Shown here: positions 23,014 through 34,109 of the stretch, in pieces
Layout: each line of letters begins with the position of its first letter
How positions within the stretch are numbered: the first letter of the stretch is position 1
Source: Metaphire vulgaris
Taxonomy: Eukaryota; Annelida; Clitellata; Crassiclitellata; Megascolecidae
DNA length: 64,000 bases
Reading direction: 5' to 3'
Assembly (NCBI GenBank): GCA_018105865.1
Contig: CM030832.1
Coordinates: forward strand, 25,347,001 to 25,411,000
The notes under the pieces: model-generated
What the model was told of the DNA's origin: nothing
The model's database searches: none
Seen by the model: the letters and a program-made list of their open reading frames with translations, nothing else
Position numbers and translations under genes: made by a program

Positions 23014-23330
23014 TTAAACTTCCTTCAAGGGTTCTGGCGTTGTCTTTCGTGTTGTACTAGCGATGCGACCGTTAGACATTGGTAAGGACTTAGAACAGCG
23101 TTTTATACGCGCTGAGAGGAGATAAATCAGCACGATCTTCTTCCTCAGTCTGTTGTCCTCCATCCTGCAGACGTGCCCGAAGAAGTTCATTATTCTCCAT
23201 ATCAATGTTTGCATGATGTCAATTTTGGCCTTGATTCTTTCTCTTGTCTTTGTGTTCTTTATTTTCTGCTGCCATTTGATGTTTAAAATTATTCTATAAC
23301 ATTTCATTTCAAAGACCAATAGGCTTTCTT
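23014..23330 (-). mobile_element. RTE-like LINE fragment
   Basis: Minus-strand translation contains LLVFEMKCYRIILNIKW, then RERIKAKIDIMQTLIWRIMNFFGHVCRMEDNRL, the C-terminal end of RTE-like endonuclease-reverse transcriptases. A (TA)-rich tract at 23365-23460 adjoins it. 23461-23844 is non-coding. Confidence 0.75.
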
Positions 23331-23844
23331 GTACACAAGCATAAATACATAAACATGCTTGTGCATATATATATACACGCATATTTATGCATAAACATAT
23401 ATATATATACGTATATATAGATAAGAGTATATTATAAGAATATATATATATATATATATGAGTCAGTGTCACTTTGTAAATCGATGTTGCATAGCACAGT
23501 ATTGGACAATGTAATCAATGAGTCTGCTTTCTCCTATCGTTGACTGCCTTTTCATTTGAAGAAAATTGACAATCGCCCCACAGACGCTGGAAAACTCTCG
23601 GCCAATTTACAAATGAGCATGCAGTGGCGCTAGAGATGGTCTATTTCCTCATCAACTGTACAGTATTTAATTGAGCAAATGATGTTATTTGAGCACACGA
23701 GTGATGTCATAGTATTCTGGAGTCTTCGTCATAGCTTGAGCTAGAGACCTTTGCATATGTCTTCCCATTCTATTACTAAACTGAAGCGCCGCAATGTTTG
23801 GCTAGTAACTGCAATATCGTGGAATTTGAATGTGAGGTACTTGC

Positions 23845-25062
23845 TCTTTATAGATACTACCTTAACGTAATGTCGCCAAGAGAATAGCTGCACTGAAAAC
23901 ATCATTTCTCACCAGTTGAGACATGCATGGCACCTCGAAATCCGAATTTGAGTAGGGGGACCAAACAACCCGTACAGGTTTGACAGACAACTTGTGCCCA
24001 CATTGAATGCGGAGGTAGGCTATTTTAGAAATTCATAACAATTCTATTGCGTCCAATTTTAAGCACACATCGTGAACAGTTGAAGAGCTCGGCGATTCGC
24101 AGTAAGAGATATTTCTGTGCAAAGTAACGAATCCTAATATTACCTGCAAATGTTCATCGTATATCTTTGATAAACTGATGCAAACCAAAACTGGTATGGG
24201 ACTGTTGTAGCATTGAGGAATGTCTTTCACTCTGTTTAATCTATCAAGATATTCGTCACACAGAGTCAAAGATTCTTTGTAAGACTGCATGGTAGTAACG
24301 TGACATTTTGGATCGTAAAGTGACACAAGGACATCCAAGCATCTTTCACACTCGACCAACGATTCTTTGTAAGATTGCATTGTTACAAAGTAAAAATTAA
24401 CTCGGTAAGCTGATGCAGCGAAAAATAACGATGACGGATAAGATTCTCTAATAACATAGTCAATGACATCATCCACAGAGCTCTTTCCAAGGCTACGACG
24501 ATAGATTGGAATTGAATTTCTAGTTTGTTTGCGAAACAACATCGAATTTACAATTTCGTAATATGATAGCTCAAGATTTCCGTAATTGAATTATTACGAA
24601 GTCTTCGTTTCTGAACAAAGCGTATTTAAAGCTCTCAAGACACTCGACGGAATCTTTGTATTCTTTTCTTAAAGCAACATTGTCGACTGACATCAAACGA
24701 AGATGTGCTTCAATTGCTGAGTGAAGATATTTTCATTCCTGGTAAAAACCATTCACATTCAGACAAGTATTCGCCAAACGTCCGTTTAGATGCTCATTGA
24801 TAGGAAATGACATCTGGGTTATATGAAGGCATTCATTTTTGAAGGTCCCTAAGAATTAAAATCCACGCGACATTGTATAAGACTAGAAGCACAGACGAGC
24901 TTTCTACCAGCCACGAATTTCAGCAGCGCCTGCAATTTCATCTCGAAACTGCCTTTATCTTTCAAATGACTCACTATATTGCATTTTGGAATGAAGTAAT
25001 TAGGGTAGAATTTCTCATTAAGACAATTATGAAACCGAAGAAGCAATGTTTGTACACAGCAT
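23845..25062 (-). pseudogene. Mab-21/cGLR family copy, N-terminal half lost
   Basis: The remnant has two readable parts. 24849-25046 matches the end of the Mab-21 domain (LLRFHNCLNEKFYPNYF, then HLKDKG). 24033-24542 covers the C-terminal extension (RNSIPIYRR, SAYRVNFYFVTMQSYKESL, IYDEHLQVILGFVTLHRNIS). The segment between is homologous but frameshifted, and 23845-24030 matches the 3' coding end. The TPR-like line MQSYKESL occurs twice in this copy, a small internal duplication not seen in the intact genes. The N-terminal half, including the whole catalytic centre, ends abruptly at 25062, where half of the fold-back repeat begins. Confidence 0.88.
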
Positions 25063-25430
25063 TCTTATTTTGTTCCAATTACATTCCCCTACAACTTTGC
25101 TGTTCACCGAAGTTAGGTTGCCGCTCAAAAATTTTAGCAGCACAGCTTGGAACAGAACAAAATATTTTTGGAGGGGTTCTGTTTCAGGCCAGATTGTGTA
25201 CCCTTATCCCAAATTTTATTAAATTTTGCACGGATGGTTTAAAAGAGGGGATAAGATTGCAAAACATTGGTGTATACTTCATCGTTATAGCTTTCACAGA
25301 ATCCGAGAAATTGCAAGTTGAAAAAGTTCAAAACTACTTGCAAATACACAGAACGCTGCATTTCTTCGGCCCCCTAATGTAAGGCACCTTTTTCAGTTGA
25401 CCGTCCATTAATCATTTAGTTGTCTATGAC
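25063..25430 (+). repeat. Half fold-back element
   Basis: Matches one arm of the fold-back at 16180-16498 and 17157-17190 (AATTACATTCCCCTACAACT, TTCAGGCCAGATTGTG, GCACGGATGGTTT, ATGTAAGGCACCTTTTTCAG). It contains no LINE insertion, so it shows the arm before those insertions. It abuts the truncated gene copy. Confidence 0.88.
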
Positions 25431-25505
25431 TAGACAGACAGAATCGCTGACTTTCGAGATAAATGAATAGCATGATGGAGGAATTAGATGGTCAATGAAG
25501 AATCC

Positions 25506-27440
25506 TTAATGTGGCCATTTATAAATCCTGCTTTGACGTATTTGACGTACAGCCGCAAAGAGAATAGTGCTGCTGTAAAAATCAATCCTAATCAATTGAG
25601 ACATGCATGGCCTGAGGGAATCACAATATGTGAAAGTGCCAGAGACAATTTGTTCACCCAGCATGAGTTCGCATCGGATGCGTAGGTATTTCAGAAATTC
25701 CTCGACGTCCAATTTTAAACATACTTCGAGAGCAGTTGAAGAATTTGACGACTCGGAGGACGAGATATTTCTGTGTAAAGTAGCAAATCCCAAAATTACT
25801 TGTAAATGTTCGTCATACATTTGTGACAAACTGTTGCAAATCAAAACAGGAATGTATGAATCAAGTTTGCTAACATCGTTAAGATCGTCATTTACCGTTT
25901 GCAACTTAGTTTTGGAAAAGACATCCAAGCATCTGTTACACTCAGTCAAAGATTCGTTGTAAGACTGCATGGCTGTAAAGTAAAAATTTGCACGATAGGC
26001 TGACACAGCGCAAAACAGTATTGGCGGACGCCTTTCTTCAACCATCTTTTCAAGGATCTTAAAACACATCCCATGGTCTCGACGATAGATTGGAATTGAA
26101 TTTTTAAATTGCTTGCGTCTCAAAATTGCATTAAAATTTTCGTTATTAGACATATTTCGATTCGTGTATCTGAATGATGCAAAGTCTTCGTTTCCTGTCA
26201 AAGCGCATTTGAATTTTTCAAGACACTCTACATAATCTTTGCTTTCTTTTCTTGAAGCGACATTGTCGAGGGACATCAAACGTAGATTTGCTTCAATTGC
26301 TGAATGAAGATCTTTCATTCCAGGTAAAAACCATTCACATTCAGACAAATATTGAGACAATAGTCCATTTAGGCCTTCATTGATCGGAGGTGACGCCGCC
26401 ATTTTAAAGCAACACAAACGTTCGAAAGACGCCGCCAAACTCCAAGGTTCACGATCTGAATATCGAATAGCTTCGTCAAAAAGAAAGCTGATAACTCCAC
26501 TTGCAAGTACAGCCCGCAACTTTTTCAATTCGTCTGAAAACATTCCTTCATCTTTCAAATGACTCATTATATTGCATTCAGGAATGACATAATTAGGACA
26601 GAATTTCTTCTCAAGACATCCAAGAAACCGAAAAAACATTGTTTTTACACAGGGGATTATGTTTTGTTTACCCCAAAATTCTGGAGGAAATTCTTCGCAT
26701 GCCCACAACATAAGCGTCTTGAAATAATAGGTTTGAAATCCTTTGTTTCCATCGCTACCAAAATCCTTTGCTATAAATTTTATGATGCATCGAATTAGGT
26801 AGTAGACGAGTTTCTGAACGTTCGTCCAACTGTGAATCAATAGAAGTTCCGCTTTTGAGAATGAGAATCTCCATTCTGTGTCGTCACAAGAGCTCCATGT
26901 ACGAAGTTTCGAAACAAAATGACAACCGCCTCTTGTTATCCTGGCGATCAATTTCTCATTCGGCCATCCGTGAAATCTTTTGCGCTTTCTCCATTCTTCG
27001 GCTTCAACAGGCCAATAAGGACAGTAAACTGCCAACACTAGGTCTGTTTTTATATCAATAACTGGTCTATATTGCTCCATAATTGCATTGGTATATTTTT
27101 CCACGAGTTTAATTGATGGACCACCATTTTCTACTATTTTGTTTAATATAGATGGTCGGCGGTAAAATGCCGATTTTTCACGTTCTCCGTGTATCTTCAG
27201 CCTAGCATATCCTGATGGGGTTTCCGTGCTGTCTATTCTGAGTATTGTGCATTTGGCGTTTTTCGGAGGATTTCTATTCCAAGGAATTGCACAAATATCA
27301 TAAAAGTAGCACAGGGCGTCCCTATCTGAGTACTCAGCAAAGGCATATTTAATTGGAAGTTCATCTGTGCTTCCACATTCCAGAGCGTAAAAAGGCGTTA
27401 GTCTATTGAACGTTCTCGAGCGAAACTTTGAATATTCCAT
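25506..27440 (-). CDS. Mab-21/cGAS-like nucleotidyltransferase family protein, 644 aa
   Basis: Seen: an uninterrupted 644-residue frame. An N-terminal nucleotidyltransferase pattern has Gly23-Ser24, Asp39-x-Asp41 and a third acidic residue, Asp133, seven residues before CPYWP. The Mab-21 helical half follows, with WPNEKLIARITRGGCHFVSK (about 159-178), EWRFSFSKAELLLIHSW and FKTLMLWACEEF. Residues from about 330 on are a helical extension with a TPR-like line (SAYRANFYFTAMQSYNESL) and QMYDEHLQVILGFATLHRNI. Known: Mab-21 proteins with this acidic triad include cGAS and cGAS-like receptors, which make cyclic dinucleotide signals on sensing foreign nucleic acid, upstream of STING. Inferred: a cytosolic innate-immune sensor candidate; ligand and product cannot be told. 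Only 22 residues precede the Gly-Ser, shorter than the usual N-terminal spine helix, so an upstream exon is possible. The start is the one shared by all full-length copies. No cGAS-type zinc-thumb cluster is apparent. Confidence 0.9.
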   Translation of the reverse strand: MEYSKFRSRTFNRLTPFYALECGSTDELPIKYAFAEYSDRDALCYFYDICAIPWNRNPPKNAKCTILRIDSTETPSGYARLKIHGEREKSAFYRRPSILNKIVENGGPSIKLVEKYTNAIMEQYRPVIDIKTDLVLAVYCPYWPVEAEEWRKRKRFHGWPNEKLIARITRGGCHFVSKLRTWSSCDDTEWRFSFSKAELLLIHSWTNVQKLVYYLIRCIIKFIAKDFGSDGNKGFQTYYFKTLMLWACEEFPPEFWGKQNIIPCVKTMFFRFLGCLEKKFCPNYVIPECNIMSHLKDEGMFSDELKKLRAVLASGVISFLFDEAIRYSDREPWSLAASFERLCCFKMAASPPINEGLNGLLSQYLSECEWFLPGMKDLHSAIEANLRLMSLDNVASRKESKDYVECLEKFKCALTGNEDFASFRYTNRNMSNNENFNAILRRKQFKNSIPIYRRDHGMCFKILEKMVEERRPPILFCAVSAYRANFYFTAMQSYNESLTECNRCLDVFSKTKLQTVNDDLNDVSKLDSYIPVLICNSLSQMYDEHLQVILGFATLHRNISSSESSNSSTALEVCLKLDVEEFLKYLRIRCELMLGEQIVSGTFTYCDSLRPCMSQLIRIDFYSSTILFAAVRQIRQSRIYKWPH

Positions 27441-28390
27441 ACTTCTGCAGCATTGGAGTGTAAGTTCTGAAGGAACATATTTTAATTCCTGGCGTATTTA
27501 TCTCAGTCAGAATTCTTGAATATAAAAGATAATATGCTCAGTCTGTGTTAACATGAATCACATTACTTTAACAGAAAGAGACTTCTATCAGTGGTTGACA
27601 TGATGGATTTGTTGGAATAGAACACAATAGAAAACAACAATTTCCTGTTAATCTATGTAAATTCACAATTGAGTTGCCTTGGAGCACAGACTTTATCATT
27701 GTTGTCGTCGTTTTTAAGATAATCATTTTCAGCATCGCTATTAATTTAGTAATCATAACTACAATATTTAATGAAATCGCGATAAGATTTTAATAGACTA
27801 CAAAATTGCGAGACTTTGAGTTTCCGGATGTTTCACTCTCTTATCTCTCTTTTTTTCTCTTTCCCTCTCAACTCTCTCCTCATCTCTCTTTCTCCTTCTC
27901 TCTCTCTCTCTCTCGCTCTCTCTCTCCCTCTCTCTATCTCTCTAGCTTTTAAGATAGAGCTTATAGTGACTCGCTTTCTCCCTGCTATTATCGCAGCTGG
28001 GATAAACGAAAAATGAAACAATGATTTACAGTAGAACGCCTTTTGCATAATTAAGACATCACTTATTCATTGTGACCGCACAATTACGCAAATGAGTCCA
28101 AAAGTAGAACGACAGCGATCATATCACGTTATATGTTAAACTCTGACTTCTACGAATGGTTAAAAAACCAGCCGGACAATCCTAACGCTGAGAAACAAGA
28201 GACAATATTGCCTAGGGAAATTCTAGCAATACAGGCGCCTCCAAAGTTATCAAAATACAGCACAACATAGATGCATATAGCACAAAATTAATTATAATTG
28301 ATGGCTGGGGAGAATGGGATGTCAAATAACTAGTAAAAGTTCACTAGTGCACACGCTTTCCTATGTTCCTATGCTTTAATCATCCACACA

Positions 28391-28395
<5 letters not shown>
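27441..28395 (-). promoter_or_regulatory. Conserved 5' flank of the 644-aa Mab-21 gene
   Basis: This flank is shared, in order, with the flanks at 46103-46990, 57555-59160 (with an insertion) and the orphan at 32045-33130. Landmarks going away from the start codon: AGAATTCT at 27509-27516, AACAGAAAGAGAC near 27570, CAACAATTTCCTGTTAATC, a CT-rich tract at 27838-27950, GCTTTTAAGATAGAGCTTAT and CACAATTACGCAAATGAGTC. A TATA-like TTTTATAT (minus strand, around 27520-27528) lies about 80 bp before the ATG but is not conserved in the other copies. Promoter function is inferred from conservation, which may only reflect recent duplication. Confidence 0.6.

Positions 28396-28437
<42 letters not shown>
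28394..28437. repeat. (TA)n microsatellite at the duplication edge
   Basis: A pure TA run preceded by CACACACGCA. The homologous block at 57.5-59.2 kb also ends in (CA)n(TA)n, at 59141-59180, suggesting the duplicated segment terminates in this tract. Confidence 0.9.
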
Positions 28438-28439
<2 letters not shown>

Positions 28440-29266
28440 CACAGGGCTCCATACTGGGGCCGATGCTGTTCATCCTTTTCATCAGTAAGATCAAAGAGAT
28501 TATCAGTCGTCATCAAGTTTTTTTCCACCTATATGCAGACGACATGCAATTATACCGCAGTTCCACTCCGGCTAATCTAAACAGCGTCATTCCAGCACTG
28601 GAAAACTGTATCGCCGATATCGATAACTGGCTCAAGCTGAATAAACTTAAACTAAATGCCTCAAAGACAGAATTCACAATATTAGGGCATAGTCGACAAA
28701 TAGCGAAAACTGATGTCGAAAATATTACTCTCAATCTTCGTGGAGCCAGCATCAAAAGCTCAAAGATTGTCAGGGATCTTGGAGTAATCCTCAACGACGG
28801 TCTTACTATGTCCGACCACATCAGCAAAGCAGTCTCAACCAGCTTCTATCAACTACGCCAACTCCGTCCAATTATAGACTCTCTAACTACAGACGTAGCT
28901 CAGACTATTATACATGCATTTATTTCGACACATCTAGACTATTGTAATAGTCTCCTTTACCGAATACCAGAAAATCAAATCAGGAGACTTCAAGCAGTCC
29001 AAAACTCAGCGGCACGCCTCTTAACTAGAACTCCAAGGCGCCAGCATATCACACCTATACTCCAGACACTCCACTGGCTACCAGTTCGAAAACGGATTAT
29101 TTTCAAGATAATCTCGCTCGTAGACAAATGCCTAAGATCTGAAGCTCCAGACTACCTCATAAGGGACTGCAAACTACTAAGTGACATCGGCAGAAATCGA
29201 TCGATCAGCACGAGGTCTCTATGGACGCGAATACTATCAGTTCCTCGCACAAGTAATTTTGCATAG
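28438..29266 (+). mobile_element. CR1-like LINE reverse-transcriptase fragment, open frame
   Basis: Begins directly after the (TA)n tract with codons for PQGSILGPMLF, then FHLYADDMQLY (catalytic YADD box), KLNKLKLNASKTEF, DLGVILND, STHLDYCNSLLY, QNSAARLLTRTPR and HITPILQTLHWLPVRKRI. About 270 residues lack a stop. The upstream RT part, the endonuclease and the last C-terminal part are absent, so it is an inactive fragment that happens to remain open. Confidence 0.85.
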
Positions 29267-29420
29267 TCATGTGTGTTTGTGTGTGCTGTGTTGGCATTGT
29301 ATACTGCAAATTGTGTTTACTTTTATTGTAGAGTCAAATATAACAGATGTAGCGGACAAATGGCAGTTGGAATAGAGAGCTGTAGATTTCAAAACAGGAT
29401 AATCTTTAAAAAGAAACTAC
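29267..29420. other. No gene recognised
   Basis: Short flank between the LINE fragment and a hAT element; nothing recognisable. Confidence 0.6.
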
Positions 29421-30470
29421 CATTGGCGGATCCAGGATTTTGGACCAGGGGTCAAATTTCAGAAATTCAGGCCAAAGCCACCAATACTTAATAACGTTAC
29501 AGTATAGGCCTATACCTTATAACACGAAATAATTGAAATCACTATGAACTTTGGAATTTGTGAAAGTAGGACTCTATGAACATTTTCAATTATTTAATTT
29601 TAAGTAAATTTACACTTTTAAACACTTATAATTATACAAAACATTGAATAATACAGTAATTATTAATGGGTACTGGCACTGCTTAATTGCGCATATAAGC
29701 CAACTACACTAGGCCCTAACTGGAACTTTACGTCTATTCTTCATTTTAGCAAAAGTGTCAACTACACTATTGAAATCTAAATTTTCAGAAAATTCCTTTT
29801 CATTATTTAGTAATCCGACTGTCGGATTGCATCCATAGTTGAGCATGTTTCTTTAAGAATCGAGTCATGGGCCAATTCATCACAAAATATCTTTTTCTGT
29901 TGAGGTCGTTTCTCAGCAAACATTTCAGGCGCTTCACATTTGTTAGAAAGCTCGATTGCATCACGCTCAAGATTGTCAAAAATTATATCGTCCCTCATTT
30001 CTAGTATTCTACAGTGGCAAGATTTGATCAAATTTTCCGCAGCTATTAAGTCTATTGAACTGTTTTGCAAATATTCTGACAACTTAATTACAGAGTCTAA
30101 AACTTTTGTCCAGAATTGTAGAAATTTCTATAGGTTACCTGTTAAATATTAAAAAATGTGAACGTTTGATTCATATTTAAACACGTTGTTTACAATACCT
30201 TCGCAAGACTGAAACCAGAGTTTTAATATAAGTAGGCCTATAGGCGGTAGACTGCAGCACTGCTAACATCGATCAATCAGTCCTAAATCTGCTGTCGCGT
30301 CATCAAAAGATAGCAAATACATTCTGCGTTAAATTCTACTTGGCGTATAGATTAATCCGGCGCTGATTAATTAATTATTTATGAAAAACATATTACATTA
30401 TTTTCGGAAAACAGGCCACTTTAAAATGTCAGGACAAATGACCCCCTGACCCCCGTTAGATCCGCTTCTG
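29421..30470. mobile_element. hAT element, 1050 bp, with transposase remnant
   Basis: The left end CATTGGCGGATCCAGGATTTTGG and the right end (reverse complement CAGAAGCGGATCTA) form imperfect terminal inverted repeats. A perfect 8-bp duplication GAAACTAC flanks the element (29413-29420 and 30471-30478). It contains a minus-strand transposase fragment and is otherwise AT-rich and non-coding. Confidence 0.9.
29807..30082 (-). pseudogene. hAT transposase fragment (ZMYM1/DUF4371-like region)
   Basis: About 90 residues read LSxYLQ-like SEYLQNSSIDLIAAENLI, then DDIIFDNLERDAIELSNKCEAP and FCDELAHDS. Helical segments of this kind lie in the middle of hAT-type proteins related to zinc finger MYM-type protein 1. 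No catalytic residues or C-terminal dimerisation motif survive. It sits inside the 29421-30470 hAT element, which fits its origin. Confidence 0.6.
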
Positions 30471-30478
30471 GAAACTAC

Positions 30479-31483
30479 TTTTAAATCCAGTTATTGTCTT
30501 CATAAATCCGGTGCATTTGTCACCCGTTTGTTTGTTGTCTACTGCATAGCCAACCTAAAATTCTTTGCAGTTTCCGAGTACAACATCCTGATATAGGCCT
30601 ATAATAAGTGCTCTTGAACAACGCTTTCAATATACTACTGACCATATATTCTTATTTCTAATCACAGGTCTTTGAGCTTAATTTAATTGAAAACCTAGTT
30701 AAGTAAATCTTTTATATGTACCGTCTGAGAACACGAATACCGTTTCACGTTCAAAACAGTTACGACCAACTCAATGCCTTATCATCTGTCAACTCTATGT
30801 TAAGTCAGAGGCGGAACCATTTGTTTGAAAGAAACGACGTCAATTAATTATTGTTCGCCCACAAGAGAAACGGATGATTTCACCTTTGACCCCACTAATA
30901 GGACGCTTACAGATGTGCAAGTGCAAAATATCGAAACATTGAAACTGGATGATCTGTTGAAAACAATAGATAATTAAGCCATGACCTGTTCCTGTTTGGC
31001 CCATCCATCTTCGAATGCTTTGTGTCAAATCTTTGTAGTCTTTTGAAATGTTTCTGTGATGGAGAGTAGATTTTTGAAAGACAGTGTATAGCCTAGTGTC
31101 GTTTGAAATGGACGAGGGCTGTCGCGTTTCGAACGCCGTAGAATAAAATTGGGACAGACAATATTGACAATCCTTGTACGGTTTCACGCAGCCATGATGG
31201 GGACACAAGAAAATATGATCGTAATTCAAGTGCTTCTTCAGTCAGCTGAAATTGTTGCATATCTACGCACCTATACTGCAACAATAGTCGTTCCATTGAT
31301 TGACGTTACATAGAGAAAATCGATTTTATAGTATTTGTTTCGTATATAAAACTTGTGGTGGACCTTCAAAGAACCGGTTATCTCAAGACATGGTTCATCT
31401 TGCGATCGTCTTTGAAGCCATTTCAATCGATACTAGGCAAAGAACTCTTTTGTTGGTGTGCCTCTTTCTCTTACTGTTAGTGT

Positions 31484-31485
<2 letters not shown>
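30479..31485. other. Intergenic stretch with repeat fragment and an unexplained open segment
   Basis: 30755-30850 is a fragment of the repeat at 22250-22560. On the minus strand 30840-31296 can be read in two overlapping frames, one of them Cys/His-containing (HIFLCPHHGCVKPYKDCQYC). I recognise no family, there is a frame change, and the 3' end lies in repeat sequence, so I do not call it a gene. Confidence 0.35.
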
Positions 31486-31533
<48 letters not shown>

Positions 31534-31780
31534 GGCAGTGGTTAGTTGTTTCCAAATGTTCAATAACAGTTTCCGGAATTCATTGCCTACGTCATTTCGT
31601 GAAAATAGCGCATTATCACCTTTTAAATTAAAGAGGATGTTGCGCCCAATACTTCTGAACCAGCTTCGACAGGACAACAACATTTCTCCCATCCATCTCT
31701 GGCGACGCGCCATTCTCAGAGGACACGGAATTGAGGAAGCAGCCCATCGCTGGCCACGCGAATTAATTAACTAGTTTGAC
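31486..31780 (+). mobile_element. (CT)n tract followed by a probable LINE C-terminal fragment
   Basis: (TC)n runs from 31486 to 31531. 31546-31773 encodes a short frame ending DNNISPIHLWRRAILRGHG...HRWPRELIN. This resembles the last residues of the LINE at 17236-17946 (STLWSRAIRRGHGQ). A C-terminal LINE scrap is the simplest reading. Confidence 0.45.
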
Positions 31781-32044
31781 GCTCTACAATTGTCCTAATT
31801 TATAATGTACAGAGAAAATAGCAAAACATTGCAGCTCAGTCATAATATAATTAAGGAGGCGTTAAATGTATTCACGCTGCTAAATATTACATTACAAGAA
31901 AACGCAAATAAACAGGGTATGCAAAACTAACGTAAAATGTCAGCCAACCATTAAATTCCTCAACACGGTGGCGACTGTTTATTTGCGTTTTTCTCGTATC
32001 ATGCTTTAGCAATGGGAATGAATTTAACGTGTTTTCATTATTTC

Positions 32045-33130
32045 ATTAAGTACGCATATTTTAGTTCTTAGAGTATTGATTCCAGTCAGAATTCTTCAAT
32101 CAAAAAGATAATGTGCTCAGTCACTGTAAAAAATGAACACGTTAATTTAAAAGAAATAGACCTCTACCAGTGGTTCACATGATGGATAATAGTGGTTCGT
32201 GCAATGCAAACAGGAAATAGCTGAATCACAACGTACTCACTGCCAATAAAGTAAAGTAAAGTAAAATCTCGTGAATTTCTATAGCGCCTTGGAAACAGCA
32301 CAACAGTAGCTGCTTATTCATAGGCGCTCAGCCTTTCTTAAAATAGCTATGGGGAAGGTATATTATCAGCCAGGCAATAGTCAACATCCAAAAGGGCAGT
32401 GAGGCTAGGTTGTTACAGCTATGGAGGAAATGATTTTAGAAAAAGGAAGGATTTAAGCTTAGACCTGAAAATTTGAGAAGATAATGCAGGAATTATAGGA
32501 AATGAGGATTCAGATTTTATTGTTTGAAAGTGTCCAAGTTTGCGGAGGGAAGCTGAGATCGAGTTCCAAAATTCAGGTGAAGCGTATGAGAAGGCATGGT
32601 TGCAAATTTTCAGAGATGACTGATTCAGTGGGCGTGACAGAGTGAGGTAAGATGATGAACGTGTGGGTCGAGGAGGCTGAGGGGTTAATAGTGACCTAAG
32701 GTACACAGGTTTTGATGACTGAAGTGAGCTATGTGTAAGTGTTATTATCTTATATTGGATACGTCCTGTTATTTTAAGCCAATGTAATGATTTTAATATG
32801 GGTGAAATATGGAAGAATTTAGGTGACTTAATAACAGCGCGACCTAGTGCATTTTGTATTGATTGTAATTTGTTGATGGAGGCTTTGGGAAGGTTGGAGT
32901 GGACTATTGAGGTGGCAGTTGTGGAAGCAGTTGATGGAAGCAATTATGAGTTGCTGACAATTTTTTAGATTGAACGCAATAAAAAACAACAGTTTCCTGC
33001 CTATCTATGTAAATTCACTTTGAAATGCCTTGGGGCACAGAATACATAGTCGCTGTTGTCGTTTTCCAGCTAATTATTTTCAATTTTTCATCACCTTTAT
33101 TAATTTAGTCATCGTAACTACAATATTTTT
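32045..33130 (-). promoter_or_regulatory. Orphan copy of the Mab-21 gene 5' flank, no gene attached
   Basis: The sequence follows the flanks of the three full-length Mab-21-family genes. From the gene-proximal side it has TTTTAGTTCTTAGAGTATTG, AGAATTCT (32088-32095), AAAAAGATAATGTGCTCAGT, ATAGACCTCTACCAGTGGTT, CAACAGTTTCCTG, and GAAATGCCTTGGGGCACAGA. Where the start codon and coding sequence should follow (below 32045), no Mab-21 homology is found. A CR1-like LINE fragment interrupts it (32250-32938). The block continues in family at 34740-35082, beyond a composite repeat insertion. Confidence 0.75.
32250..32938 (-). mobile_element. CR1-like LINE 3' fragment
   Basis: Minus-strand translation reads IVHSNLPKASINKLQSIQNA, then HISPILKSLHWLKITGRIQYKI, and a C-terminal AFSYASPEFWNSISASLRKL. 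These are the standard order of CR1-like RT C-terminal motifs. The 3' end carries GGCGCTATAGAAATTC and repeats of ACTTT. Comparison with 46290-46310 indicates insertion at GCCAAT|GATGAGTT, with a short GCAAT/CCAAT duplication. Confidence 0.85.
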
Positions 33131-34065
33131 AACTAGGTGTTTACCCGTCAAAAATGACGGGAAAGATTGGCTGTTTTACCAACCGATTTTTTGCAAATGC
33201 AATAGGATTCTGCGCAATTAATTTCCCTAACTGGCCGCCTTTTCCAGGTTTCCTTCAACCGAGTTAACGCCCATTCGCGTGAATTTTCTGAAACTTGATA
33301 GTCAATGTAAGTGTAATGATTTGGCAGTGTCGAACGACATGCAGTGCTTGATTCTCTTGTTTGCTGTGCTGCTTTTGCACGCCAAGCAACAGCCTGCTCC
33401 TCATTCTCACTTGATTGTCGGAAAACTCGTGAACGCTCGACTTTTTTGTTTTGCATGGAGGGTTAGAAAGAGGAATAAAAAAGCTAAACAATGGTGCAAA
33501 CTTCATCTCCTTATCTCTTACATAGCCTGAGATGTAGCAAATTCAAAAAAATTTGGAAACTTTCTCAGAATTCAAAACTTACGCGAAATTCGCTCATAAT
33601 ACTTATGTTCAAACATTGGGGTCATCGAGTTAGAATTGATAGATCTTTGCCAAATGTCAACCGATTTTCAAACTTTTTGATTTATTTTGTTTCTCTGACA
33701 TCCCTTTACAACTTTGCCGCTGACCAAAGTGGGGTTACCGCTGAAAATATTTTGCTAGGGGGCTTTAAAAAATTGTTGGGAGAAGAGGGTGATATTTTAG
33801 GCCGTAAAGTGGACTCTACCCCCAATTTTTTTGTTTTGCACGGACGGTTAGAAAGAGGAATAAACAATCTCAACAATGGTGCAAATTTTATCTTTTAGCT
33901 CCTATATAGCCTGAGATATAGCAAATTTAAAACGTTACATCAATCATTTCTGAAGAACGCTTTTCCAAAAATTAAAAATCCCCAGTACGGTGACGGCGTC
34001 TGAAAATTTAATCCCAACTTGAGGGGTAAAATTTAAAAAAATAGGTATTGAGGCTAGGAAGGAAG

Positions 34066-34109
<44 letters not shown>

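Noticed and set aside
30840..31296. Cys/His-containing minus-strand open segment
   Set aside because: No recognised family, frame change in the middle, and its end lies in an interspersed repeat.
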